Origin: Brevibacillus sp.
GTDB taxonomy: Bacteria; Bacillota; Bacilli; Brevibacillales; Brevibacillaceae
Length of the DNA: 6,990 nucleotides
Direction: 5' to 3'
Assembly (NCBI GenBank): GCA_029240815.1
Contig: JARDZO010000284.1
Span: 1-6,990 of the forward strand
Shown: piece by piece, positions 1 through 6,624 of the stretch
Numbering within the stretch: the first letter of the stretch is position 1
How the letters are laid out: the number at the start of each line of letters is the position of its first letter
The notes under the pieces: generated by a model
Database searches by the model: none
Told to the model about the DNA's origin: nothing
The model's input: only the letters and a program-made list of their open reading frames with translations
Program-made: the position numbers and the translations under genes

Positions 1-62
1 TTGCAAGCAGCAGTACCAATGCAGGTCTTTTGGCCAGGGAATTCGTGGGGAAAGGGGCATAA
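1..62 (+). CDS. C-terminal end of an upstream gene, probably FdrA-like transcarbamylase subunit (partial)
   Basis: Only the last 19 codons are present, in the frame starting at base 3 and ending at TAA 60-62; the gene begins outside the window. The visible tail, ASSSTNAGLLAREFVGKGA, resembles the end of FdrA/succinyl-CoA-synthetase-like proteins, which finish with a short 'SNA..A..LA' helix. The stronger argument is position: the stop lies 6 nt before the start of the DUF1116 gene, and fdrA-type genes commonly sit directly upstream of ylbE/DUF1116 genes. In E. coli, FdrA (AllF) is one of three proteins needed for oxamate carbamoyltransferase. Seen: an open frame with a plausible end, tightly coupled to the next gene. 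Inferred: its identity. Too little sequence remains to exclude another family. Confidence 0.55.
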   Translation, partial: ASSSTNAGLLAREFVGKGA

Positions 63-68
63 CCAACC

Positions 69-1493
69 ATGAGCAAAATCAACGAGCTGTTCTCAAATAA
101 AATTCATGCCATTAACGTAGGGATCGAATTTTTCAAAGATGACATCATCAAGCAGCAGGGAAGTGCGACACATCTGGAATGGAAACCGCCAGGCGGTGGA
201 AGGCCTGAATTGATCGCCGCTCTGGATCGATTGGAAAATGCTGCTTTGGCAGAAAAAATCGAAGCAGCAAACAAGCTGGCAGTCGAGCGAATCATTCAAT
301 CGCAGCCGATGCTGGTTGGCTTTGACCAAGCCATCAATGTCGTTCCGGGAATGACCAAGACCACCATCCTGCACGCTGGACCACCGATAACGTGGGATCG
401 CATGTGCGGAGGAATGAAGGGTGCCGTGACTGGTGCGCTCGTGTTCGAAGGTTTGGCAAAAGATATCGCAGAGGCCGAGCAGGTAGCTGCGTCTGGTGCG
501 ATTACTTTCTCTCCATGCCACGAACACAATTGCGTAGGCTCCATGGCGGGTGTCACTTCTGCTTCCATGTACATGCATGTGGTCAAGAATAAAACGTACG
601 GCAACGTGGCTTATACAAACCTGAGTGAGCAAATGTCCAAAATTCTCCGAATGGGTGCAAATGACGAAAGTGTCATTACACGTCTGAACTGGATGCGTGA
701 TGTTCTCGGCCCCATGCTGCGCGACGCGATGAAAATCGCAGGAGAGATCGATTTGCGATTGCTGCTCGCGCAAGCGCTGCACATGGGTGACGAGTGCCAC
801 AACCGGAACAATGCGGGTACGAGCTTGTTGATTCAAGCGCTGACTCCATACATTCTGGAGACTGATTTCACCAAGGAGCAAAAGCGCGAAGTCTTTGAGT
901 TCGTCGCCAGCAGCGATTATTTCTCCGGTCCGACCTGGATGGCATTGTGCAAATGCGCCCTCGATGCGGCACATGGCATCGAATACAGCACGATCGTCAC
1001 CACGATGGCCCGCAATGGCGTAGAATTTGGAATCCGTGTGAGCGGTATGCCGGGAAATACATGGTTTACGGGTCCGGCTCAAAAAGTAGTAGGACCGATG
1101 TTTGCTGGGTACAAGCCGGAAGATTCCGGTCTGGATATCGGGGACAGCGCGATTACGGAGACATACGGTATCGGCGGATTTGCGATGGCGGCCGCTCCAG
1201 CGATTGTCGCACTGGTAGGCGGAACCGTGGATGAAGCGATTGGATTCTCTACCAAGATGAAAGAAATCACGACAGCAGAGAACCCGAATGTGACGATTCC
1301 GATCTTGAACTTCCAAGGCGTGGCGACGGGTATCGACATTCGCAATGTGGTACAGACGGGTATCTTGCCGATCATCAATACAGCGATTGCCCACAAGGAG
1401 GCTGGAATTGGCATGATCGGAGCGGGAATTACGTACCCGCCTGCTGAGGCTTTTGAAAAAGCGCTCCTGACTTTGAGCGAACGCATCAGCTAA
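69..1493 (+). CDS. DUF1116 family protein (YlbE/AllG-type oxamate carbamoyltransferase subunit)
   Basis: A 474-residue soluble protein of the DUF1116 family, whose E. coli member YlbE (AllG) acts with FdrA and YlbF in oxamate carbamoyltransferase; that enzyme splits oxalurate with phosphate to oxamate plus carbamoyl phosphate in anaerobic allantoin use. Conserved-looking glycine- and polar-rich blocks are HAGPP (102-106), SPCHEHNCVGSMAG (148-161), GDECHNRNNAGT (240-251), GMPGNTWFTGPA (326-337), a long GDSAITETYGIGG block (358-370) and IGAGITYPP (450-458). No signal peptide or convincing membrane helix is apparent. The ATG at 69 has a modest G-rich ribosome site (AAAGGGG, 51-57) inside the end of the preceding gene, so the two are probably translationally coupled. 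The family call is firm. The substrate is inferred from E. coli and from the carbamate kinase two genes downstream; another carbamoyl-bearing substrate (for example a ureido acid from a different ring) is possible. Confidence 0.88.
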   Translation: MSKINELFSNKIHAINVGIEFFKDDIIKQQGSATHLEWKPPGGGRPELIAALDRLENAALAEKIEAANKLAVERIIQSQPMLVGFDQAINVVPGMTKTTILHAGPPITWDRMCGGMKGAVTGALVFEGLAKDIAEAEQVAASGAITFSPCHEHNCVGSMAGVTSASMYMHVVKNKTYGNVAYTNLSEQMSKILRMGANDESVITRLNWMRDVLGPMLRDAMKIAGEIDLRLLLAQALHMGDECHNRNNAGTSLLIQALTPYILETDFTKEQKREVFEFVASSDYFSGPTWMALCKCALDAAHGIEYSTIVTTMARNGVEFGIRVSGMPGNTWFTGPAQKVVGPMFAGYKPEDSGLDIGDSAITETYGIGGFAMAAAPAIVALVGGTVDEAIGFSTKMKEITTAENPNVTIPILNFQGVATGIDIRNVVQTGILPIINTAIAHKEAGIGMIGAGITYPPAEAFEKALLTLSERIS

Positions 1494-1516
1494 CAAGTCT
1501 TTTCCTGTGATCACGA

Positions 1517-1561
1517 GACTTTCGCAGCAGAGGGGATGGTTCTCATGACGCTGCGAGAGTC
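1517..1561 (+). repeat. Intercistronic inverted repeat (12-bp stem, 21-nt loop)
   Basis: GACTTTCGCAGC (1517-1528) pairs with GCTGCGAGAGTC (1550-1561) over 12 positions with a single G-U pair. It lies in the 107-nt gap between the DUF1116 and permease genes and ends 25 nt before the permease's ribosome binding site. No T-run follows, so it is not a standard intrinsic terminator. It could stabilise or cleave the polycistronic mRNA, or bind a regulator as DNA. It is clearly visible in the sequence, but the role is unknown. Confidence 0.6.
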
Positions 1562-1586
1562 GAGTGTGAGGTGGGGGAGCTTGGTG

Positions 1587-1592
1587 AAGGAG
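1587..1592 (+). promoter_or_regulatory. Ribosome binding site deciding the permease start
   Basis: AAGGAG lies 8 nt upstream of ATG 1601, an ideal Bacillota spacing. The same frame is open back to a GTG at 1571, but that codon has no comparable site and would add ten polar residues (start GELGEGEWN) that overlap the ribosome site itself. The ATG at 1601 is therefore preferred. Confidence 0.8.
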
Positions 1593-1600
1593 AATGGAAC

Positions 1601-3073
1601 ATGGCGCAGGTAGAATGGAAAGCACCACAAGCAGAAGCATCACGTGAAGAGTGGAAATCCTATGGATATTCCGAAGATATTTTACCAAAGTCAACTGCGC
1701 AAAGAGACTGGGGTATGTTTTCTTATATTACTGTCTGGATGGGCGCTGTCCATAACATCATGTCGTACATGACAGTAGCCGGGTTTTTCGCTCTCGGTCT
1801 GAGCGTCCCGCAAGTTTTTCTAGCCGTCATGCTGTCTGCCATCATCGTTTCGGCTGGATATGTGCTGAACGGCTACTCAGCTTCCAAGTACGGTATTCCG
1901 TTTGCGATGCTGTTGCGAGATTCATTTGGTGTAAAAGGTTCTGTCATTCCTGCGCTATGCCGCGGGTTGGTGGCAGGGGTCGTCTTCTTTGGGGCCACGA
2001 CAGTAGTAGGGGCGCAATCATTAAACGTGATTTTTGAGAAAATCTTTCCGGGCTACATGACCTGGGGAGCCGGATTTGACTTGTTCGGCTTGGATTTCCC
2101 CACGATGCTCTCCTACATTCTTTTATGGCTGGTCACGGTTTTATTGTTTTTAGGTGGAATGAACATCTTGAGTGTATTTAGCAAGTATTCATCGCCTGTT
2201 GTGTACATCTTCATCATCGGGGCAGCAATCTGGGCAATCTGGATCGGCGGCGGTATCGGTCCTATTTTGGACTATGTGCCAGCCAAGCCAATGGAGAATG
2301 GGCTGGTATTCATCGCATGCGTAAGTGCCTTGGTCTCCAACTGGGCTGGTCCGATCGTAAACATCGCAGACCTGACACAGCGGGCCAAAACGCCGCGGGC
2401 ACCGATGATTGGCCTTCCGATCGGAATGATTGTCTCCTATGTACTCTTTGCCATTACGTGCATCGGACTGATCGTCGGGACCGAGATCGCGTTTGGAAAG
2501 CCGATCTTTAATATCGTCGACGCGATTGGCAAAATCGAAAATCCATTTGCGGTCATCGTGCTGATTCTGGCGCTGAACGTAGGGGCTACTGGCTTTGTGG
2601 TATTCGGCAATCTGTTGCCTGCGGGCCTGCAAATGACGGCGCTGTTGCCAAAATGGTTTACGGTCAAGTCAGCAGGTATCTGGACAGCAGTGATTGGCAC
2701 GCTTATTCTCCCTTGGAAGCTGGTGTCGAGCACAGAGACGCTGTACTTGTTTTATAGCTTCATCGGCTCCATGTACGGACCGATTGCAGGAATTATGTTG
2801 TCCAGCTATTACATTGAACGCAAAAGAAGATTGAATTTGTCCAGCATGTACGTGAAACCAGGTGAAAACGGCGAGTACTCCAATGGATACAACGTCGTGG
2901 CCTGCACCGTCATGGCAATCAGCTTCATTCTTCCGATGTCCGGCGCATTTCTCAAGAATGTTCCTCTGCTGTCTACGCTTAATCAATTCGCCTTTTTCAG
3001 TGGGCTGATTCTTTCCTTCGTCCTCTATACGCTTTGTCATCGCATGAACAAACCGAACGGAAGCGTTTCCTGA
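1601..3073 (+). CDS. PucI-type NCS1 permease (allantoin/nucleobase/hydantoin transporter)
   Basis: A 490-residue polytopic membrane protein with about 12 hydrophobic segments, the same size as B. subtilis allantoin permease PucI. NCS1 landmarks, numbered from ATG 1601, include WMGAVHNIMSY (46-56), LNGYSASKYGIPF (89-101), RDSFGVKGSVIPALCRG (106-122), SNWAGPIVNIADLTQRA (246-262), PWKLVSS (371-377) and MYGPIAGIMLSSYYIERKRRL (391-411). It probably imports a purine-derived ring or ureide that feeds the flanking transcarbamylase and kinase genes. Compared with PucI as I remember it, the W-x-G-x-Q substrate motif reads F-F-G-A-T here (about 129-133), while the second substrate tryptophan (W248) is kept. 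The substrate should therefore not be assumed to be allantoin. The gene sits 107 nt after DUF1116 and 62 nt before carbamate kinase on the same strand. The family is certain; the substrate is inferred. Confidence 0.9.
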   Translation: MAQVEWKAPQAEASREEWKSYGYSEDILPKSTAQRDWGMFSYITVWMGAVHNIMSYMTVAGFFALGLSVPQVFLAVMLSAIIVSAGYVLNGYSASKYGIPFAMLLRDSFGVKGSVIPALCRGLVAGVVFFGATTVVGAQSLNVIFEKIFPGYMTWGAGFDLFGLDFPTMLSYILLWLVTVLLFLGGMNILSVFSKYSSPVVYIFIIGAAIWAIWIGGGIGPILDYVPAKPMENGLVFIACVSALVSNWAGPIVNIADLTQRAKTPRAPMIGLPIGMIVSYVLFAITCIGLIVGTEIAFGKPIFNIVDAIGKIENPFAVIVLILALNVGATGFVVFGNLLPAGLQMTALLPKWFTVKSAGIWTAVIGTLILPWKLVSSTETLYLFYSFIGSMYGPIAGIMLSSYYIERKRRLNLSSMYVKPGENGEYSNGYNVVACTVMAISFILPMSGAFLKNVPLLSTLNQFAFFSGLILSFVLYTLCHRMNKPNGSVS

Positions 3074-3135
3074 CAGCACGACCACATTACAGAGTGAAGC
3101 GTAGAGTCGACATTAAATGAAAAAGGGGTATACAG

Positions 3136-4086
3136 ATGGGAGAACTTGTTATTGTTGCCATCGGAGGCAACGCATTAGTCAGAGAAAATGGACGCGATTC
3201 GATTCAGGATCAGTATGAAGCTGTGAGAGAAACGGTCGCCCATATTGCGGATATGATCGAGGAAGGCTACAAGGTAGTCGTGACGCACGGCAACGGCCCG
3301 CAGGTCGGATTTGCGATGCGCCGTTGCGAGATCGCCAACGAAATCACCGGGATGCCTACCATTCCTTTGGTCAACTGCGTGGCAGAAACACAGGGAGGAA
3401 TCGGTTACCAGATCCAGCAGGCGCTGACGAACGAATTTGCCAAGCGCGGGATGAAGCAAAAAGTGGCGAGTGTCATCACTCAAGTGGAAGTCAGCAGCGA
3501 TGACCCGAACTTCCAAAATCCTACGAAGCCAGTCGGCTCCTTCTTTACCCTGGAACAATCGGAAGCGATGAAGGCTGAGCATCCGGACTGGGTCATGGTG
3601 GAGGATTCTGGTCGCGGCTATCGTCGAGTCGTTCCTTCTCCAAGGCCGATTGATATTATCGAAAAGGATGCAATCAAGTCGCTGATTGAATCCGGCTACG
3701 TGGTAATTGCAGCTGGTGGAGGAGGCATTCCAGTCGTGAAAAAAGGCGACAATCAGTATGACGGGATCGATGCAGTCATCGACAAAGACTTTGCCACGAG
3801 CTTGCTGGCAGAGCAAATTCACGCTGAGACACTGATCATCACCACAGGGGTTCCTCGCGTCTGCATCAATTTCGGGAAACCGGATCAAAAGGCGTTGGAG
3901 CAAATCAGTGTGGAAGAAACGAAAAAGTATATCGCACAGGATCACTTTGCGAAAGGCAGCATGTTGCCAAAAATCGAGGCGAGCCTGAGTTTTTTGGAGA
4001 AAAACGGGTCCAGAGTCATCATCACGAACCCGGAAAGCCTCAAAGACGCGGTCAACAACAAGGCAGGCACTCACATTGTGAGATAA
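3136..4086 (+). CDS. arcC: Carbamate kinase
   Basis: A 316-residue cytoplasmic amino-acid-kinase-fold enzyme of normal length for carbamate kinase, which transfers phosphate from carbamoyl phosphate to ADP, giving ATP plus carbamate (then CO2 and ammonia). Diagnostic blocks in order are IGGNAL (9-14), THGNGPQVG (50-58), KPVGSF (131-136), SPRPIDI (168-174), AAGGGGIPVV (192-201), DAVIDKD (212-218), GSMLPKI (274-280) and the C-terminal GTHIV (311-315). The start ATG has AAAGGGG 7 nt upstream. No ornithine carbamoyltransferase or arginine deiminase gene is next to it. Together with DUF1116 upstream, that points to the catabolic, AllK-like role of harvesting ATP from a transcarbamylase product rather than the arginine deiminase pathway. 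Enzyme identity is firm; the pathway assignment comes from context. The symbol arcC is the generic one; allK would describe the inferred role. Confidence 0.95.
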   Translation: MGELVIVAIGGNALVRENGRDSIQDQYEAVRETVAHIADMIEEGYKVVVTHGNGPQVGFAMRRCEIANEITGMPTIPLVNCVAETQGGIGYQIQQALTNEFAKRGMKQKVASVITQVEVSSDDPNFQNPTKPVGSFFTLEQSEAMKAEHPDWVMVEDSGRGYRRVVPSPRPIDIIEKDAIKSLIESGYVVIAAGGGGIPVVKKGDNQYDGIDAVIDKDFATSLLAEQIHAETLIITTGVPRVCINFGKPDQKALEQISVEETKKYIAQDHFAKGSMLPKIEASLSFLEKNGSRVIITNPESLKDAVNNKAGTHIVR

Positions 4087-4111
4087 GAGTATAAGAGGAG
4101 GCAGAATCGCG

Positions 4112-4564
4112 ATGGATTACATGAAACTAGCCGTAGAAAAGACCATCGAAGGCATGGACAACAACATCGGAGGGCCGTTCGGGGCAGCAGTCGTCAGAGG
4201 GGATGAGATCATCGTGGTTTGCAGCAACCGGATGATGGCAGACAATGACCCGACCCAGCACGCAGAAATGGTGGCGATCCGCGAAGCGTGCAAAATACTG
4301 GGCACGATGAATCTGGAGGGATGCGTGATTTACGCCACATGCGAGCCTTGCCCCATGTGCGTGGGTGCCATCATGTGGGCAGGAATCAAGGAAGTGTACT
4401 ACTGCTCCACGAACGACGATGCCCATGAGCACGGTTTTTCTGATAAACACCTCCGCGATTTTTTGTCGGGTAAAGACAAAAGCGCGCTATACATGATCAA
4501 GGTGGAGAAGCGTGCCGACTGCGATCACTTGTTCACGCATTTTCATAACAAAGCCAGCGTGTAA
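4112..4564 (+). CDS. guaD: Guanine deaminase-type zinc-dependent nucleobase deaminase
   Basis: A 150-residue cytosolic protein of the cytidine/deoxycytidylate deaminase superfamily. The zinc site is complete: H50 with catalytic E52 in HAE, and C80 and C83 in PCPMC. It resembles B. subtilis guanine deaminase GuaD (about 156 residues) in the early GGPFGAAVV block (20-28), an asparagine 11 residues before the zinc histidine (N39), NDPTQHAE (45-52), and GFSD (108-111), whose aspartate matches the one reported to contact the guanine 2-amino group. The likely reaction is guanine to xanthine plus ammonia, feeding purine breakdown. The tail ends NKASV, so the terminal tyrosine of B. subtilis GuaD is absent, and specificity could differ. 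An AGGAGG site ends 10 nt before ATG 4112. The gene follows carbamate kinase by 25 nt. The superfamily is certain; guanine as substrate is probable. Confidence 0.82.
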   Translation: MDYMKLAVEKTIEGMDNNIGGPFGAAVVRGDEIIVVCSNRMMADNDPTQHAEMVAIREACKILGTMNLEGCVIYATCEPCPMCVGAIMWAGIKEVYYCSTNDDAHEHGFSDKHLRDFLSGKDKSALYMIKVEKRADCDHLFTHFHNKASV

Positions 4565-4643
4565 AACGGCAAAGGAAACAATGAGGTGAACGGTGCCAGT
4601 AGATCAGATCCCATCCATCTTTCATAATAGGAGCTGAGCGGAA

Positions 4644-6194
4644 ATGGATAACGTACGAGGATTGCTTTGGAAAAAGGGCGACTGGGCAGCTTATTTTGGT
4701 CTACTCGCCAATAACTTGACCAATCTGCTGACGATGATTGCCTTACTGTTATTCGTCGTAGGCTTTCCGGAAGAAATCGTGTACGGTCGAGTAGTTCCTG
4801 CATTTGGGCTAGGGATATGCTTAGCCAGTATCTGCTATTTCGTATTTGGTTATTATCTGGCAAAGAAAACAGGGCGAAGAGATGTGACGGCTCTGCCATC
4901 CGGGCCGAGCGCGCCTTCGATCTTTACCGTCACCTTTTTGGTCATTTTGCCGGTTTATTTACAGACAAAAAACGCGGAATTTGCTTTCCAGATCGCACTC
5001 GTCTGGTGCTTTTTTGAAGCCATGATTCTCGTCGTCGGTTCGTTTTTGGGTGATACCATTCGTCGTATGATCCCGAGAACGGTATTGTTGTCGTGTCTGT
5101 CAGGTCTAGGTCTGTTGCTCCTGGCGATGAACCCGATGCTGCAATCGTTTGAAACACCGCTCGTGGCATTTGCTGTCCTCATCATCATCTTCCTCAACTG
5201 GTTCGGTAAATCACCTTTGTTCGCAAAGATTCCAACAGGCTTTCTTTTGCTCGCTACCGGAACCGCCCTGGCGTGGATCTTCGGCCTGCAAGATCCGGCG
5301 GCGATCGCAGCTTCTATGCAGTCGTTTGGCTTTAATCCACCTTCCGTGCACGTCGACAGCTTGATCCAAGGAATTCCGCATGCGCTTCCTTATTTGGCAT
5401 CTGCCGTTCCGCTTGGGCTCGCCAATTACATTTTTGACCTGGAAAACATCGAGAGTGCGCATGCCGCTGGCGACGAATACCATACGCGAAAAGTCATGCT
5501 GGCCAATGGAATCTCTTCGATTATCGGATGCTTCTGCGGCAATCCATATCCCGTTACGGTGTATGTCGGTCATGCAGGATGGAAGTCATTGGGGGCTGGG
5601 ATTGGTTACACAGTTGCAACGGGCTTGTCGATGTTTATCATTTCCCTCTTTGGCCTTGGCGCCTTTTTGCTGGCAGTCATTCCGGTGGCAGCGATTGTCC
5701 CGATCTTGGTCTACATCGGGATTGTGACAGCCAATCAGGTCGTTCGAGAGACGCCAAAGATAGAGGTGCCAGTCATCTTCATCTGCTTGTTCCCATGGAT
5801 CGCCAATTGGGCGTTGACCTTGGCGAATAATATACTCTCTGCGGCCGGAACGACGAGTCAGGCGGTGGGAGCTGCCGCCATGGCCAACAAGGGCGTTTAT
5901 TACAACGGTCTCGTCCATTTGGGAAATGGCGCACCACTCAGCAGTATGGTGTGGGGCTGCATTGCGATATTTGCCATCACAGACAAGCCGTTGCGTGCTG
6001 CCATCGCAGGCGCGACAGCTTCGCTCCTTTCGCTATTTGGGATCATCCACGCCCCGAGCGTTGGATTCGCTCAAGCTTCGTCCATGCAATTCGTTTACGC
6101 GTATCTCATGATCGCAGCGATTTTCGTGGGGAAATACGTGATGGATCGCAATACTCCACAGGCGCAGTTGCAGGAGTCCAATCTAAAAGCCTAA
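4644..6194 (+). CDS. NCS2-family nucleobase (xanthine/uracil-type) permease
   Basis: A 516-residue integral membrane protein with roughly 12-14 hydrophobic segments, of the NCS2 (NAT/AzgA-related) superfamily. Supporting features are LPSGPSAPSIF (84-94), matching the conserved segment-3 'PSG' region; an acidic FDLENIESAHAAGDEY stretch (264-279) where NCS2 carriers keep substrate-binding glutamates (E267 or E270 are candidates); and GNPYPVTVYVGHAGWK (299-314), filling the place of the segment-10 signature. The classical Q-N-x-G-x4-T signature is not present in that form, so this belongs to a less-studied branch usually labelled xanthine/uracil/vitamin C permease. It probably imports a purine base by proton symport. 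TAGGAG (4628-4633) lies 10 nt before ATG 4644. It is the last gene of the operon, 79 nt after the deaminase, and is followed by a strong terminator. Substrate unknown. Confidence 0.85.
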   Translation: MDNVRGLLWKKGDWAAYFGLLANNLTNLLTMIALLLFVVGFPEEIVYGRVVPAFGLGICLASICYFVFGYYLAKKTGRRDVTALPSGPSAPSIFTVTFLVILPVYLQTKNAEFAFQIALVWCFFEAMILVVGSFLGDTIRRMIPRTVLLSCLSGLGLLLLAMNPMLQSFETPLVAFAVLIIIFLNWFGKSPLFAKIPTGFLLLATGTALAWIFGLQDPAAIAASMQSFGFNPPSVHVDSLIQGIPHALPYLASAVPLGLANYIFDLENIESAHAAGDEYHTRKVMLANGISSIIGCFCGNPYPVTVYVGHAGWKSLGAGIGYTVATGLSMFIISLFGLGAFLLAVIPVAAIVPILVYIGIVTANQVVRETPKIEVPVIFICLFPWIANWALTLANNILSAAGTTSQAVGAAAMANKGVYYNGLVHLGNGAPLSSMVWGCIAIFAITDKPLRAAIAGATASLLSLFGIIHAPSVGFAQASSMQFVYAYLMIAAIFVGKYVMDRNTPQAQLQESNLKA

Positions 6195-6205
6195 ACGTAT
6201 ACGTC

Positions 6206-6234
6206 AAAAACCTCTCCTTATTGGAGGGGTTTTT
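6206..6234 (+). terminator. Intrinsic terminator of the catabolic operon
   Basis: CCTCTCC (6211-6217) pairs with GGAGGGG (6223-6229) with one U-G pair around the loop TTATT. Flanking AAAAA (6206-6210) and TTTTT (6230-6234) extend the stem and supply the U-tract. It begins 11 nt after the permease stop codon, which is typical. The A-tract also permits some function on the opposite strand. It separates this operon from the rRNA promoters that follow. Confidence 0.93.
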
Positions 6235-6372
6235 ATTGCGGCAGCTGTTATTTTTTACACAGGAAACGGGACGAAGAAGGCCAATTTTGGTGTTCGCGGT
6301 TGTCCAGCCGAATAGAACGAGTAATCGATTAACCGAAAAGCCGTCTGGCGATTAGTTCACCTAATTCAAGGG

Positions 6373-6386
6373 CGTAAAGGTTTACG
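6373..6386. repeat. Short palindrome CGTAAA-GG-TTTACG
   Basis: Perfect 6-bp arms around a GG centre (6379-6380), ending directly before the ATG at 6387 of the doubtful 69-codon frame. It is short enough to be chance; the geometry resembles small operators. Function unknown. Confidence 0.4.
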
Positions 6387-6483
6387 ATGCACGTAACTGT
6401 ATGCTCTGTCATCCATTTCTACAAGCGGCTAGCACTTATAGGGGTCCTTGTCTCGCACAAAGTCTCAATTGCAAGATTGCATC

Positions 6484-6501
6484 ATTTCAGGGGCCTGAAA
6501 T
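6484..6501. repeat. 18-bp palindrome ATTTCAGG-GG-CCTGAAAT
   Basis: Perfect 8-bp arms (6484-6491 and 6494-6501) around a GG centre. Its two-base loop is too small for a relaxed RNA hairpin without opening the closing pairs, and no T-run follows, so a DNA-binding site is likelier than a terminator. No adjacent gene is identified that it could control. Confidence 0.5.
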
Positions 6502-6596
6502 TACGCTTAAAAGTGTTCAGCAGTGGAACAAACACAAATAGAGGAGCCGGTATTAGTACGGCAACCTTATATAACTATCAGCGGATAATCTACTAG

Positions 6597-6624
6597 TTTA
6601 GATTGGAGACTCACGTAATCTAAA
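6597..6624. repeat. Inverted repeat TTTAGATT / AATCTAAA upstream of the rRNA promoters
   Basis: Perfect 8-bp arms at 6597-6604 and 6617-6624 with a 12-nt loop. It lies 28 nt upstream of the first promoter's -35 element. The right arm overlaps a GTAATC hexamer (6615-6620) that is repeated, inverted, at 6644-6649 and again direct at 6683-6688. It may be a regulator site or the stub of an older transcript end. No T-run follows. Confidence 0.45.

Noticed and set aside
1571..1600. GTG start at 1571 for the NCS1 permease
   Set aside because: The AAGGAG at 1587-1592 is ideally spaced for ATG 1601 and would lie inside the longer coding version; the 490-residue form also matches the length of PucI.
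93..1694. 533-codon minus-strand open frame opposite the DUF1116 gene
   Set aside because: It mirrors a well-supported gene; its translation is rich in His, Arg, Cys and Ser, shows no domain, and has no sensible start signal. Long antisense frames arise from the codon bias of the real gene.
3175..4074. 299-codon minus-strand open frame opposite carbamate kinase
   Set aside because: It is a shadow of a gene with all carbamate kinase motifs; the antisense translation matches nothing I recognise and has shadow-like composition.
4565..4643. Purine riboswitch or other leader before the NCS2 permease
   Set aside because: The 79-nt gap lacks the conserved three-way-junction core of purine riboswitches and has no terminator hairpin.
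5951..6355. 134-codon plus-strand frame running out of the NCS2 gene past the terminator
   Set aside because: Most of it overlaps the permease in another frame and it crosses a strong intrinsic terminator; the composition is that of a shadow frame.
6329..6412. 27-codon minus-strand frame reading LYALELGELIARRLF
   Set aside because: Very short, with no good ribosome site and no known family; it could be chance.
6387..6596. 69-codon plus-strand frame as a real gene
   Set aside because: A possible ribosome site and a faint helix-turn-helix-like tail are not enough; most of the translation is unrecognisable and it lies in AT-shifted intergenic DNA. Kept only as a hint of decay.
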